The notes under the pieces: model-generated
Told to the model about the DNA's origin: nothing
What the model saw: the letters and a program-made list of their open reading frames with translations, nothing else
Database searches by the model: none
Translations under genes and position numbers: made by a program
Source: Dioszegia crocea
Lineage: Eukaryota > Basidiomycota > Tremellomycetes > Tremellales > Bulleribasidiaceae
Direction: 5' to 3'
DNA: 64,000 nt
Assembly (NCBI GenBank): GCA_001600615.1
Contig: BCKK01000004.1
Span: forward strand, 1,700,309-1,764,308
Shown: piece by piece, positions 1 to 11,155 of the stretch
Layout: every line of letters begins with the position of its first letter
Position numbering within the stretch: position 1 is the stretch's first letter

Positions 1-1470
1 GCCTTTGAAACGGAGAATATCGCATGTTTAGGCGAGCGGACATCCCATATCTGGATCTGGCCAGAATAGGTCGCGGCGGCCAAGGTGAACTGGGATGTCG
101 GGTGACAAGTCAGCGAGGGGACTGGGGAGGGCGTGGGGATCGTCAGTGAGATGAGCGAGGTGGCTGATTGTCAGCTATGATACATTGACAACGAGACAGA
201 CGTACCCTCTCTTGTATCCCATAAACAGATCGTCCTATCCATAGCACCCGTGGCGAGTGTGCCTGATGCCGCCCATTGATCCACGCACAGAATAGACTTA
301 TCCATCGGTCCTTGCTGCTAGATCAGCATTCTTTCTGAACAAGTCTCAACACGGGCCTACTCACCCTAACCACACCCTCTTGACCCATCTCCAACTCCCA
401 ACCTCTCACACTCCCATCCCAACCTGCAGACCACACCTTCTCTTTATCCCTTTTATCCCATACCATCCCTCCCACACGACCATTATGACCCCTAAACACC
501 GTATCTGGCATCCTGCGCCATCCACCTTCGCCCACCTCCCCATCATTCAGACCCTCAACTACCGCCGTTCCGGGCGCAGTCTTCCGCCTTTTCTTCTGGC
601 CAGGTAAGAATGTCGATGGGTTCGCGTCGATCTGATGCTCGGTTGGTTCTTCCTCCGGTAGAACATAGAGATTGACCGCACCGTCCCAACTCCCCGATAC
701 GACGTCTTTACCACCTCGGCCCGAGATGATGCTGGATATAGGCCCAGTGTGGCCGTGTAGTGTATAGACCTCGCGAGGCGCTGGAGCGGCAGCCATGGCT
801 GCAGTGTCCAGCGTGGGGATTTGGAAGATATGGGTGAGGCGGTCGACGCCGCCAGCGGCAATGCGGACGTTGGTTGTGGCTGAGTTTGGCGAGAGGTAGG
901 TGCAGCATGTTGCTCCGAGTAGGGAGGGCAGGGAGAGGGTGAGAGGTTGAGCGGGGGAAGAGAATGACGCAAGGGGGATAAGCTGGAGATGGGATAGGTA
1001 TGACGACAAGAGGATGTACCTGGATTCATCAGCTCTTAATCTTCGTACGGTTGCTCGAAGACTCACCCAGGCCTAGCCAAACTCAATCCGCTAACCCAAT
1101 CTTCCACTTCCCGCCTCGCAACCTCCTGCGGAACCCTCAACGTCCGCCTATACTCAACATCCACAACCCGTTCTTCATCCCCTTGTCTATACTTCTTGAC
1201 CCAGGCTTCCAAACTACCCCTCAGGACTTCACCATCAATGACGAATTCAAACGGCACGGGCTTTTCTGCCGAGTCCGGATCAGTACGCAAGACTTTATTG
1301 ATAAGCTCGGATAGTTGGAATCGGCGCCAAGAGGCAGGGAGGAGGTAAGTCGACGAAGGGATGGAGTCAGGGGAGTGCAGAGTGAAGAGGTTGATGGGTA
1401 GAGTTCGGGAGGGTCCAGAGGCGGCTGCTGGTGCAGCCGGAGCGTCGATTGACATGGCTTCTCCTGACAT
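1..1470 (-). CDS. YTM1: Ribosome biogenesis protein YTM1/WDR12 (3' end beyond window)
   Basis: Ytm1/WDR12 is a subunit of the PeBoW/Nop7-Erb1-Ytm1 complex in nucleolar 60S maturation. The start at 1470 begins MSGEAMSIDAPA. It is followed by an NLE-type N-terminal domain (about residues 20-120, with IPSSTYLLPASWRR and PVPFEFVIDGEVLRGSLEAW), which family members use to bind the AAA ATPase Rea1. Downstream exons carry WD40 repeats: LHGHTGPISS, KDVVSGSWDGAVNLY, FRGHNGRVGGMVWD, VWSAGWDGSVRGWE, and near base 1 ATYSGQIQIWDVRSPKHA. The gene is split by short introns (for example near 1030-1065) and runs off the left edge, so the C-terminal repeats are missing. It is head-to-head with MED31, 195 bp apart. 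Longer in-frame upstream sequence to 1572 lacks an ATG-supported start. The identity rests on the NLE plus WD40 combination. Confidence 0.9.
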
Positions 1471-1665
1471 GATGGGCTGAGTTTTGAGGATAAGTGTATG
1501 TGAGATGAGAGGATGTTCGTTGATATGCTCCAGTTGGGTTGGGTCAGTTGGAAATTTCAACAATTCAGGCACGGTTCAAAACTTGCACTGACAACCGTGG
1601 GAAAGTGACGCCCGCCTCCACCTATCAACAGCCAGACTTCAAACCTCTTTTGACCATTGACAGCA

Positions 1666-2237
1666 ATGCAACAACACCCTCATATACTACCTCCCCCACC
1701 CTTGGCGGACGGAACAGAAGCTCCAGCTCGATCACCCGAAAGAACGGCGAATCTAGTCCGATTCCAAGCTGAGCTAGAGGTCAGACGGTCGCTCTGCCGC
1801 CCATGAACAAGGTTGCTAACAGTCTGAGCAGTTCATTCAATGCCTCGCTAATCCGCTATACCTGCGTGAATTGTCTATACAGGGATATCTCACCCAACCC
1901 GATTTCCTGAAATATCTGGAGTATCTGAATTATTGGCGGAAACCCGAGTATACTCGGTATATCGTGTGAGTGCAGCTCAATAACTGGTTTGGCCTACCTA
2001 TGGACGTTACTCCAAGCCTGAGCAGCAGATTATTCCATTCATACTTGTAATATGTCCAGAGCTGATTTATACAGCTACCCCACATGCCTGGTATACCTCA
2101 CCCTCCTCCTCCAGCCTACTTTCCGCGAACGCCTTGCCGACCCTGTATTCACCGCCGAACTCATGCGAATAGGAGTGAGGCACCATGAGACCTGGTCAGT
2201 GATCTTCGAAGTCTATGCCATAACACCCCGCCCATAA
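1666..2237 (+). CDS. MED31: Mediator subunit Med31 (Soh1)
   Basis: Med31 is the small conserved middle-module subunit of the Mediator coactivator of RNA polymerase II. Joining exons 1666-1779, 1832-1965 and 2075-2237 gives 136 residues. The core reads FIQCLANPLYLRELSIQGYL, then TQPDFLKYLEYLNYWRKPEY and TRYIVYPTCLVYLTLL, the hallmark Med31 fold. Frame is kept across both introns (phase 0 and phase 2; the Val codon GT|C is split). The N-terminus is a short proline-rich lead. The C-terminus after ELMRIGVRHHETW is short and less certain, because a GTGAGG at the Gly codon could start another intron. It shares a 195-bp divergent promoter with YTM1. Confidence 0.93.
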
Positions 2238-2641
2238 ATTTTTGACCGGTGCACCGGCTGACGACCATCAGGCGGGTAGAAAAGCCCGCATCCAGCGAAG
2301 AAATCAGCAAGCAGGAAATGGCTACCGGTGCGGACACATAGCCCCTAGCTTAAAGTCTAAACGATGGGTTACACACGCAATTGCAGACCAAACTCTCGCA
2401 CAGGAGAGCACACCAGGAGGGCGAGACAGGGCGCGGCTTCGATCTCCTTGAGGGCCTAGGAAGGGAGCCAATCTGCCTTGGCGTAGCCAGTCGGACCGCC
2501 CATGTTCCGGAGATCCAGGTCGCATCCATACACCATGCAGACTCCTTAGAATCAGTCAGGTCGCACAGCATATAGCTCTTCATTGCACATGTGAATAACC
2601 TCCGAACTCATGGTAGATTCCCCATACCTTCCATCACCCCA
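2238..2641. other. Convergent 3' intergenic region
   Basis: This 404-bp stretch separates the 3' ends of MED31 and AOS1. Short open frames exist on both strands but none shows a recognisable domain or a spliceable structure. I see only expected 3' UTR sequence. Confidence 0.6.
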
Positions 2642-4372
2642 CTACGCGTCCCTCATATCTTCCATCCCCCACCTGGCCACCGCGCCCTGCCCACCCCAAC
2701 TATCAACCGCAAGCAGATTCGCAATCGGTTTATCCTTCTTCGATATAGCTCTGAGCACATCTTGCGCGAGACAACCACCCAGGATGGCCAGAGTAGGCGG
2801 GAAGAAGGCTGTGGCGTGGTTGGCTAGATGTCTGTGGTGTAAGCTCCTTACCCAAGGTAACGTCGAAGGGTGCAGCTCACTCTATCATCACAGTATCGAT
2901 CTGGGGAACAGCCTTAAGGTGTATCCCCAAACTTGTGCGCAATTCCTCTGCGATTTGTCCCAGTTCGGCCTGTTGGCCCGGTTGACCAGTCGGTAAGGTA
3001 TCATGTCGGCGTTCAAACTCCCACAGAGCTGGGATGATCAGCTCGTTGGACATTATGACGATATGAAGCAAGGCGACCTTCCGCTCTTGCCGTGCAGTAT
3101 TTGACAGAGCTCTTGATACGAGCAGGCCTTCAGGACTTACACAGTAGCCCAACCATAGCGCCCGGCGCCCGCTCTTTAGTCGTCGTCCGACTCATATCCC
3201 TATACGGACTCCCGCCCTGTCCAATCTGTTTCATGTTCAAATCCCAGTGTGCGCGATCGAGGATCGACGAGAAGGGGACGTATGAGAGGGACTTTTTGAG
3301 TAAAGCTTGAGAGACAGCTCGGGCGGGAGGCCTGACAACGTCAGCACTTGGCATGCACGATGGTCCGTAGACGTGAATCCCGATGGGCGATAGGCTCTGA
3401 TCACGAATACAGAGCTGAGACACATTGTAGAATATGGACTTACGTGACGACAAAATCGTGCTCTCCAAGATCTGCAAATGCGTAGCCGTAGTACCCGTAT
3501 GTGCCAGCTGCGTATAGCCCAACATTGGCTTCCCGAGTGGCGGCGTTTATGGCCTCCTACAGGTTATCAGCTGATGCAACGGGGCAACATGCATCTCGAA
3601 CGTAAGGACGACCAGACATCCTCCATCATTATCACCAAGATTCTTCGCCCCGCACCACATTCTCCTCGCGAGCCCAAGGCGTGGATGAACATTCAATCAC
3701 TCACAATTTCAACACGGGTCATGTCGCACGCAACGACCACATCCACCTTTTCCCTCTTAAAAAACTCCACCATGTCCGCCTTGCTCTTAGCTGCTTCAGC
3801 ACCATTCTCGCCGGCTGCTGGAGTGTAAATGAAGGGTGATAGCGTCGGGAGGGCGGTGAGGGAAACGAGGGGGTTTAGGGAAGCTATTTGAGGCAGGGCA
3901 GCTTCGGTTCGCTATATGTCAGCTGTATCCCATGATGACCTTCATCCATTCCCTCAACAAGTGACAAGTAAAGAAACGTACCAATTTCCCAACTGCGCCT
4001 TCTTCTTCTCTAAACAAAAACCCGCCCGAGAGATCTTCCTCTGTAACTTTCCCATCATCCATAATGATCAGCCTGCCGATACCTGCCAATACCAGGTTTT
4101 TGATGGTCTCATGCGCTAGAGACCGTAGCGATAAGAGTAGGATAGTCGACGAGCGCATACTGACCAATATCAGCTCGATACCCAGGAAAATAGAGGGGAC
4201 ATACCGGTTCTGCGCTTCTAGGCCCCATAGTCGGATCTGACGATCATACAAAGACGCCTCGTCTGATTACGGTCAGCTTTCTTTCCCCCGATGGCCGGTG
4301 AGAAAGCGGTAGCTAAAAGTCTCAAATCTCACCTTCTGTGATCTGCTCATTCTGCTTGGGTTGCTCGTCCAT
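2642..4372 (-). CDS. AOS1: SUMO-activating enzyme E1 subunit Aos1/SAE1 (Rad31-like)
   Basis: Aos1 pairs with Uba2 to adenylate SUMO and pass it to Ubc9. The start at 4372 gives MDEQPKQNEQITE. The next exons read LYDRQIRLWGLEAQNRMRSS, then HETIKNLVLAGIGRLIIMDD and GKVTEEDLSGGFLFREE, the ThiF/E1-like Rossmann half typical of the Aos1 side. Later exons carry TLSPFIYTPAAGENG, VVVACDMTRVEI and a C-terminal LAILGGCLAQDVLRAISKKD then PIANLLAVDSWGG, the canonical end of E1-like subunits. Stop TAG lies at 2642-2644. There are at least six short introns. Aos1-type subunits lack the catalytic Cys domain of Uba2, and none is seen here. It is divergent from the G-patch gene across 218 bp. Confidence 0.92.
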
Positions 4373-4428
4373 CTTAATTATAGTGTTGAGATGTCTAATG
4401 TATAGTCAATCCTCATAGGCAGGGGGTC

Positions 4429-4457
4429 ACGCGTTTTGACAACTTTCGTCGCGTCGG
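4429..4457. promoter_or_regulatory. ACGCGT and CGTCGCG motifs in AOS1/G-patch divergent promoter
   Basis: ACGCGT at 4429-4434 matches the MluI cell-cycle box bound by MBF in fungi. A CGTCGCGTCGG run follows at 4447-4457. Related CGTCGCG strings occur in other intergenic regions of the window (10786-10800, 37332-37362). Function is inferred. Confidence 0.35.
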
Positions 4458-4590
4458 ATAAACTCAATAGGAGGTTTATCCGGATGCCCGTGCGTCGCTT
4501 TACAATTTTCAGCCAAAATTGAATCATACACCATCAACGCCCATCAGACAGCTCACTCAGCACTATCTACAGCTACAGACCAGGCGGAGC

Positions 4591-5827
4591 ATGGTAGCTA
4601 CCATGTCGAAGCGCTTCGATCCGGCTGAACATCTCACAAAGCAAGGGTGGAAGGGGAAAGGCACAGGTGAGTCGGGTTAGGTGGATTTTGGGAATCGCAT
4701 ATCCTGGGCTATTTGCGGGGGGGTTGCGGTGCCCGCACATACCTATGCCCTACATCACACACGGATTGACGACTGTGGAATTCCACCGAACACGCTGCCT
4801 TGGGAGCACCTAAATCGCCAGGCTCAGTGATATCATGAAGGACGATTACTGATTCCCCAGCTCTCAAAACGGGCCATCTTACCCGACCCCTCGCTGTCAT
4901 CCAGAAGAAGACACTATCAGGCGTCGGAAAAGATAGAGATGAAGCTGTACCATTCTGGGATCAGTATGTATCTTACATCACTCAACTATCATCCTTTCGA
5001 ACCATGTCCGACCTACCTCGCTAGGACCCAACTGATTCTTTAGGATATTCGCAGCAACAGCCGCCTCACTCTCTCTCCCTTCCACCCCTTTATCCACTTC
5101 GCCAGCCTCAACACCACCTCCATCCTCCCTTTCCGGTCAAATCCCCAAACTTGCCGATCCAAGAAGTAACAAATCCGGATCATGGCAGACCTCAGGCTCG
5201 TCAGGCTCGGCGAACCATCAGCCATTAGGCCAGTCGGGGCTGAGTGTGGGAGTTCGGATAGCGAGAGATGTGGCGAGACGAGGGTTATATAGCCGGTTCT
5301 TCCGTGGTGAGGATGTTGTGGAGAAGGATTTGGAAGAGAGTGGGGCGAAGTGCGAAGTTACTGGTGGGAACGGTGTGGGGGAAGCGGGACCAAGTCGGCC
5401 TAGGACGGCTAGTCCGCCTGTTGTCGTGGCAGACGAGGCGGTCGATGTGGAGATTATACCGACAGAAGAGGAAAAGGAAACTCGGGAAGAACGTAAAGCT
5501 AGAAGAGCACTCAAGGCTAGGCGGAAAGAAGAAAAGGCAGAAAAGAAGGCAGGGCGAGCGGCAGAGAAAGCAAAGGTGGAAATGGGGGCTCAGGGAGCTC
5601 AGGGGGATGTTGAGGAGGACAAGGCGGCTTCTGCGACTATTATGGATGAGCAGGGTGGGAAGGGAGGAAAGAAGCGGAAACGGCGTACAAAAGAGGATAA
5701 GAGGGCGGACAACACGGCGGTCGAGACTGTGGGCCGTGAGTCTGCCGGCGCCGATGGCATCCGAGAGAAGGAGAAGAAAAAGAAAAAGAAGAAGGACAAG
5801 GGGGAAGATGGAGAGTTGAGTACTTAG
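4591..5827 (+). CDS. Nucleolar G-patch protein, GPATCH4/Tma23-like
   Basis: Three exons (4591-4666, 4861-4963, 5044-5827) give 320 residues from ATG 4591, or 316 from the in-frame ATG 4603 (MSKRFDPAEHLTKQGWKG). The N-terminus has the degenerate G-patch of this family: LTKQGWKGKGTALKTGHLTR followed by PLAVIQKKTLSGVGKDRDEA and VPFWDQIFAATAAS. The rest is low complexity, ending in a highly charged Lys/Glu tail (for example EERKARRALKARRKEEKAEK and KEKKKKKKKDKGED). This tail is typical of nucleolar ribosome-assembly factors and probably serves for nucleolar targeting and RNA contact. Family role is established only broadly (ribosome biogenesis). The choice between the two ATGs cannot be settled from sequence. 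Confidence 0.82.
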
Positions 5828-6136
5828 TTGATGTCGGATATGGGATATCTAGACTGGTTCGGTGGATATCCTTGTACAGCTTGTAGATGTATGTGCCTAA
5901 TCATGCGAATCTTGCCACCGCTCAGTACATGTCAGAGAATCCAGATTTGAGAAGCAGAACATATGCACTCTAAATCCCATTCCGTATAGCAACAACCACG
6001 AATTATCAAACTAGTGAACCCTTAACTGAAATTATATCTAACTCGACTCCACCTCTTCGCCTACCCACTCCCAGCCTCTGGCCAGACAACATCGTCTCCC
6101 CCTGCTAAGGCACACCGGCCCAGACAAGCAGAAGAT
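5828..6136. other. Convergent 3' intergenic region
   Basis: 309 bp between the G-patch gene and the CLIP-170-like gene. AT-richer than the flanking exons, with no convincing ORF. Read as two 3' UTRs. Confidence 0.6.
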
Positions 6137-9100
6137 CTAGAAGACATCATCCGCCATGGGACAATCTGCAGTCTCGTGATCAGTGCTCTACGTAATCAGC
6201 TCTGCCCTATCCAATCCCCAAGACCAACACCCGCCAGACATCCTCTCCTCCTTTTCATGAACAATACAAGAACCATCAAAACTCACATCGCAATCCGCAC
6301 ACCTGACCCCTCCCCCTCCACCACCTCCCCCTGCCGCACCAAGACCATCAGGCAGAGCATCCAAATTACCCGCAAAGACAGGACATGAATCCAAATCATG
6401 TGGACCTTCACATAATTCACATCGTGGCCCTTTCCCTCCTCCCAAATCATCCGCTGGATACTCCTCAGCAGTATTCATACTTCCCGTCGTACTACTATTC
6501 CCAACACTTTCACCTCTCGATTGCCGGCCTGACGCTGACTGGGGAATTGGATTTGGGTTTTGGGTCGAAGTAGAGGCGGCAAGTGAAGAAGATCGAGTTG
6601 GGGTTTTGAGAGGAGCGGTACCTGATCCTGATCCGGATGTAGATTGGGGGATTGAGATATGGTTCGATTGGTTCTGGGCTTGGGACTGAGATTGGGTGGA
6701 AAGACGAGATGTGGTGGTTGTACTATGTGCGACGCGTAGATCTCGCTGAAGTTCTGATATTTGAGTTTCCAGGTCGTCTTGTTGATAAATCTTGGATTCG
6801 ACTAGTGTTTCAAGTTCCGATACTTCTCTTTCGAGCTGAGGATTGTTAGCTTCTTTCCAGACCATATTGGTTTCGATACAATCCGTCTTCCCCGGTGCTT
6901 TCCCAATCGTGCCGAACTCCAGCGCTTGTATAGATCACTTCTCGGCCGTTGGTCCGGATCATTTGCCCAGCCGTCCCAGCGTGCACCGTGAACCTCCTCT
7001 ACTCATCTCCCCCGATACTGAATTCGGATATTCCGACCTTCCAGCCCTCCCGCCCTCTCCAACATCCAACCCAACACACAATCACTCACCTCTTTAATCA
7101 AACCCTTATATTCAACCTCCCTCCCGACCCACTCCTCCCTCTCCTTCTCCAAGCTCTCCTTGTCCACTCCCGCCTTATCACCCAACTCCCCATCTCCATC
7201 CTTCAGTTCCTCCAATAACCTAACCTCCTCCCTAAGACTATCCAACTCCGACTCGAGGATTCTAACCTTCTCCAACAGCGCCTGATTATCCCTCGTGAGC
7301 TCTTTAATGACATGGTGGTACCCATGCATCTTCTGTTCGTCGCCTTCTTGACTACCCGTAGATAATCGCGGTCGACGATGATGTCCATCTGTCGAGTCGG
7401 ACAAATGAGGGAAGAGGGAGACAATGGATGATTTCCGGGATTGCGCGGGAGGGAGTGGGAGGTTTGGGTCTGAGCGTGGTGAACGGCGTTCGAGCTGAGA
7501 AATGTCAGCGAATTCATATTTCCCCCAATCGCGAAAACACTCACACTAGCCAACTCAGCCTGTAAAGCCGCGACCTGCGCCTCGAACCTTTCGCAATCTT
7601 TCCGCATCTCGTCAAACCGTGCCATCCGCACGCGCAACTCATCCACTTCGGCCGTACGTTCCACAAGGGCCGCTTCTGTCGATGTAGCCTGTTGAAGGGC
7701 TGTTCGTAAAGTCGCTGCTTCCTATAATCATCAGCTTACATCCTTCTCGCCGCCCCTTTAGTTTTGAAGTTCTTTGATCTCTCGACACCGACAGCCCACT
7801 CGAAATCAACCCATCCCCACATATACTCCAGTCACGTTCAACCCAGCCTGACCAAGACCAAAAGACTTACCGCCGCTTCCCCCCTCAACCCCTCAATCTC
7901 CCCCCTGGCAGCCTCCAAAGCCCCCCTAACCTCACCCAACGCCCCCTCCAATTCCCCAATCCTTCCCTTAGCGCCCTTCGCTTGCCCCCTCCACGTACCC
8001 AATTCCTCATTCAAAACTCGGACCTGCTCCGCCCGTTCCTTCTCTCCATTCCGAGCCTTATCCAAACGGGTTTTCCAAGCCTCAGCTTCAGCCTCAAGGG
8101 CAGTACGTGCTTCTTCCAAATAACCCTCCAGGACTCCAATTTTCGATTGGAGGTGAACAACTTGATTTTGTAGTGTCTCATTATCGATTTCAGCGGCAGA
8201 AAGGGAGGGGGTAGATGGGGCCAAGGAGGGTGATGTCCCTTCTGATTCTGAAGACAGACGGATACGTTCTGATTCAGATTTTGTCAATTTGTCTTCGAGG
8301 ACTCGGATTCGATCTTCGAGTTCGTATGCCCGGGTTTCTTGGTCTGAGAGTTTTTGTTCGTAGAGGGAGATTGTGGCCTGTATGTGAGCGAGTTATCACC
8401 GAGGCGATGTAGTTCATGTCCAGATCCCTTCGCAGAGGCGACCCATCCTTCGTCATACCGAACCCAACATCCAACATGAGATGCGGCTCATGACCGACTC
8501 TCAGCGACGTGATATCTCCCTCCCCACATCGACATTCCCGCATTCTCCCTCAATGCCCCCAAACCATCTCCCTCTTTCGATCTGGAGCCCAACCACATAT
8601 CCCCAGACCCCAGTCCAAGCCAAACTCACCTGCCCCGCAGCTCTCAACTCCTCAACATTCCCCTCCGCCTCTCCCAACTCCCCCTCCGTCTCCCCAAGCT
8701 TCACCTTCAACTCCTCCACCTCTTCCCTCTTCCTATCGAGCCCCGCACCAAGTTCCCCAACTTCCAACCTTAATCCCTTCACAACCTCTTTATCCCCTTT
8801 TTGCTCCTCCTCCAACGTCGCACATTTCGCAATTAACTCTTCAGACAAATCCGTCGCTTGCCTTGCATCCTCTTGTACTTGAGCCAAATGATGTCGGAGC
8901 TCATCCACCTCCAATTGAGCCGCCTCAATCTCATTTCTCAACACTTCCAAATTCGCCCCATGCCCATCTCCATCTTCGGTCCCTGTCCCATTCGCGACAT
9001 TTGCAGTTGCAATCTCCAAAGCTGCCGCCAGATCCGATTCGAGTTCTGAATTCCGGGCTTGTAATTCCCGAAGAGCCAATTCGAGGTTCGCCGTCGCTGC

Positions 9101-10609
9101 CGCCGCCGCTCGTGCCTTACCCGGACTAGGCGGAGGGGGCATAACTTCTCTTTCTGCATAGCCGCCCTGCGCCATACTCCCCCTAGGTTTAGGTTTAGGC
9201 GTCATCATATTCCCACCCACGCTCGGCCGAGCTCTGACTGCTGGCGTCCCCACTCCGCCCATTGAGATCCGAGACGCCTTAGGAGTCATAGCTGTACTCT
9301 TATCCAGCCCCGATCCGCCCCTTACACTAGCGCCCAATGTCCCCTCTCGTGCTGACTGAAGCTGCTTCGCCGTCATCCCGACGTACTTACTCGCTCGACT
9401 CCCAGCGGTGATTTTGCCAGGTGTAGTATTGGTCGATGTGGATATCCCGAGTAATGTCCGTTGAGGTCTGGATTCTTCTGGTAATTCAGGAGGATCCATC
9501 CCGAATCCATTAGACGCGTTGGTGCGTGCGGGTGTATATCGCGTGGAAACGGATACAGTGCGTGCTTTACCGGGAGTAGCGGTAGATGGTCGTAAACGGT
9601 CAGAGGCAGGTGTCATCCGGCCGCTAATTGAGGAATTGTGAGAGATGTGAGAGGCGACTGATGCAGGTCGGGAATGTTGGGGAGCGGCTGTAGGTGCTGA
9701 GAGCCTTGCGGCGAGGATGAAGACTCCGCATTTGGGTGGACAGGTAAAGTATTCCACTCTGCCTTGTCAGCTGGACACCAAGGATGGCGGACGAACTTAC
9801 CCCTCTACACTCCCATCATTCTTCCCCATCCCCTTAAATCCACCCTCAAGCTCCACACCCGCCCATACCCCTTCTTTAAATTGTGTCGCACCCAAAAACC
9901 TCAGTGTCCCCTCCATCCCCATCCCCTGCATCCGCACTTTATCGCCTACCTGCGGTGCAAATTTCCCTACACTACCACTATCCGTACCCCCCAAACGCGA
10001 CTCGGGCCGTCGATACGGTGTCGTCGACGTCGTACTGCTCGCCATGGATATTCTTCGGGGCGTAAAGACCCCACTGGTAGATTGCCCACCTACGCTCGGC
10101 CGGCCTACACCGATAGAAGGCCGAGATGAAGGCCTGGATGCACTAGGCGTCACGGGCGCTAGACGCGGTGCGGGACCGTTCGGGGTTCGACTTCGCATTA
10201 TGGGTGTCCGAGGTCCCAGTCCGCCGGCTGGAGGAGCTAGATTCGAAGGGAAATTAGAATGTGTAGGTGTATCGGGATCACCATCCCCTTCGGCCTCATC
10301 AAGGAGTTTCCGCATACTGCTTGGTGGACGTCGGCGGAGTGCTTCAGTCAGATGATCCATTGCTTCATGGTCCGCAGGTGCGGGACCCGAGGTGGCAGGT
10401 CCGAGCGAAGAGCGGGGACGGCGGTGGGTGGGTGTAGGGATTCCGGATGCTGTGGGGGTAGGCGGTGTGCCTAGGCGATGAGGGGTGGATAGGGTAGGAA
10501 GGCGAGAACCCGAGGTAGAGCCGATAGATGGGCGTGGTCGAGCTGATCCGCCCGAGTTACTAGTGCGATCCGGTGAAGGAAGGGATGTGTGGGGCGGAGA
10601 CATTGCCAT
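6137..10609 (-). CDS. CLIP-170/Bik1/Tip1-type microtubule plus-end tracking protein
   Basis: Order of parts: a Ser/Thr/Pro-rich basic N-terminus with many TP and SP sites (from MAMSPPHTSLPSPDRT at 10609); one CAP-Gly domain (KVRMQGMGMEGTLRFLG, QFKEGVWAGVELE, GMGKNDGSVEGVEYFTCPPK, CGVF) that in the family binds the C-terminal EEY/F of tubulin and EB1; a second Ser-rich linker; a very long coiled coil over about 7000-9100 (for example LELALRELQARNSELESDLA); and two C-terminal zinc knuckles. The first knuckle is CELCEGPHDLDSC. The second is rebuilt across a 99-nt intron (6188-6286) as CADCDSTDHETADC, followed by PMADDVF and the stop at 6137-6139. A single CAP-Gly matches fungal Bik1/Tip1 rather than vertebrate CLIP-170, which has two. 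Several short introns split the gene. It is divergent from the vWFA gene. Confidence 0.9.
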
Positions 10610-11155
10610 GCCGTCCGATCAGTCGAGAGGACAATCTCTGATACAGGCGATAAAGTAGCGAGGTCTGACAGCTCTCTCTTTAGCTGGGCACTGGCCTGAC
10701 CCTTGTACCCTGTATAAAATGGAAAGTTGAGCTGTGAGGTATGTATATGTGGGGTGTTTGGGTTTGTTTTGAGTTCAGCGCACGGGCGTCGCGTCGCGTG
10801 TGTGGGGTTGAATCGGACATCGCCGCCGCGTTGCAACGTGCGGGATCTAATTATCTACCCCGCGTTTCAGATGTTACGTCACTCTCACTGGGAGGTGTCT
10901 TTCAACTTGTCACAGTGTAGCAAAGGGGGGGAGTCTTTTGAGCAGAGCCATCTATACCCCACAGCCCAAGGGACAATAAGAGCAGCCCCCAATACACTAC
11001 ACAGTCATATATAGCGCCAGCTCCCTCTCTCCGCCTCCCATTCATCACACAAGCAGCCCGCTCAATCGCCCAACACGTCGTCCTTCTACCCCCTCGCTCG
11101 CTCAACTTCAGCTCCCCCTTTACAGTTCCCCGCAACCCCTTCGAGTGCAGACAAC
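10610..11155. promoter_or_regulatory. Divergent promoter of CLIP-like and vWFA genes
   Basis: 546 bp between two start codons. It contains GCGTCGCGTCGCGTG at 10786-10800 (overlapping CGTCGCG motifs) and a TTACGTCA CRE-like site at about 10874-10881. Short ORFs here have no recognisable content. Regulatory role is inferred. Confidence 0.45.

Noticed and set aside
5599..5799. Minus-strand ORF with poly-Phe
   Set aside because: It is the antisense shadow of the Lys/Glu-rich tail of the G-patch protein.
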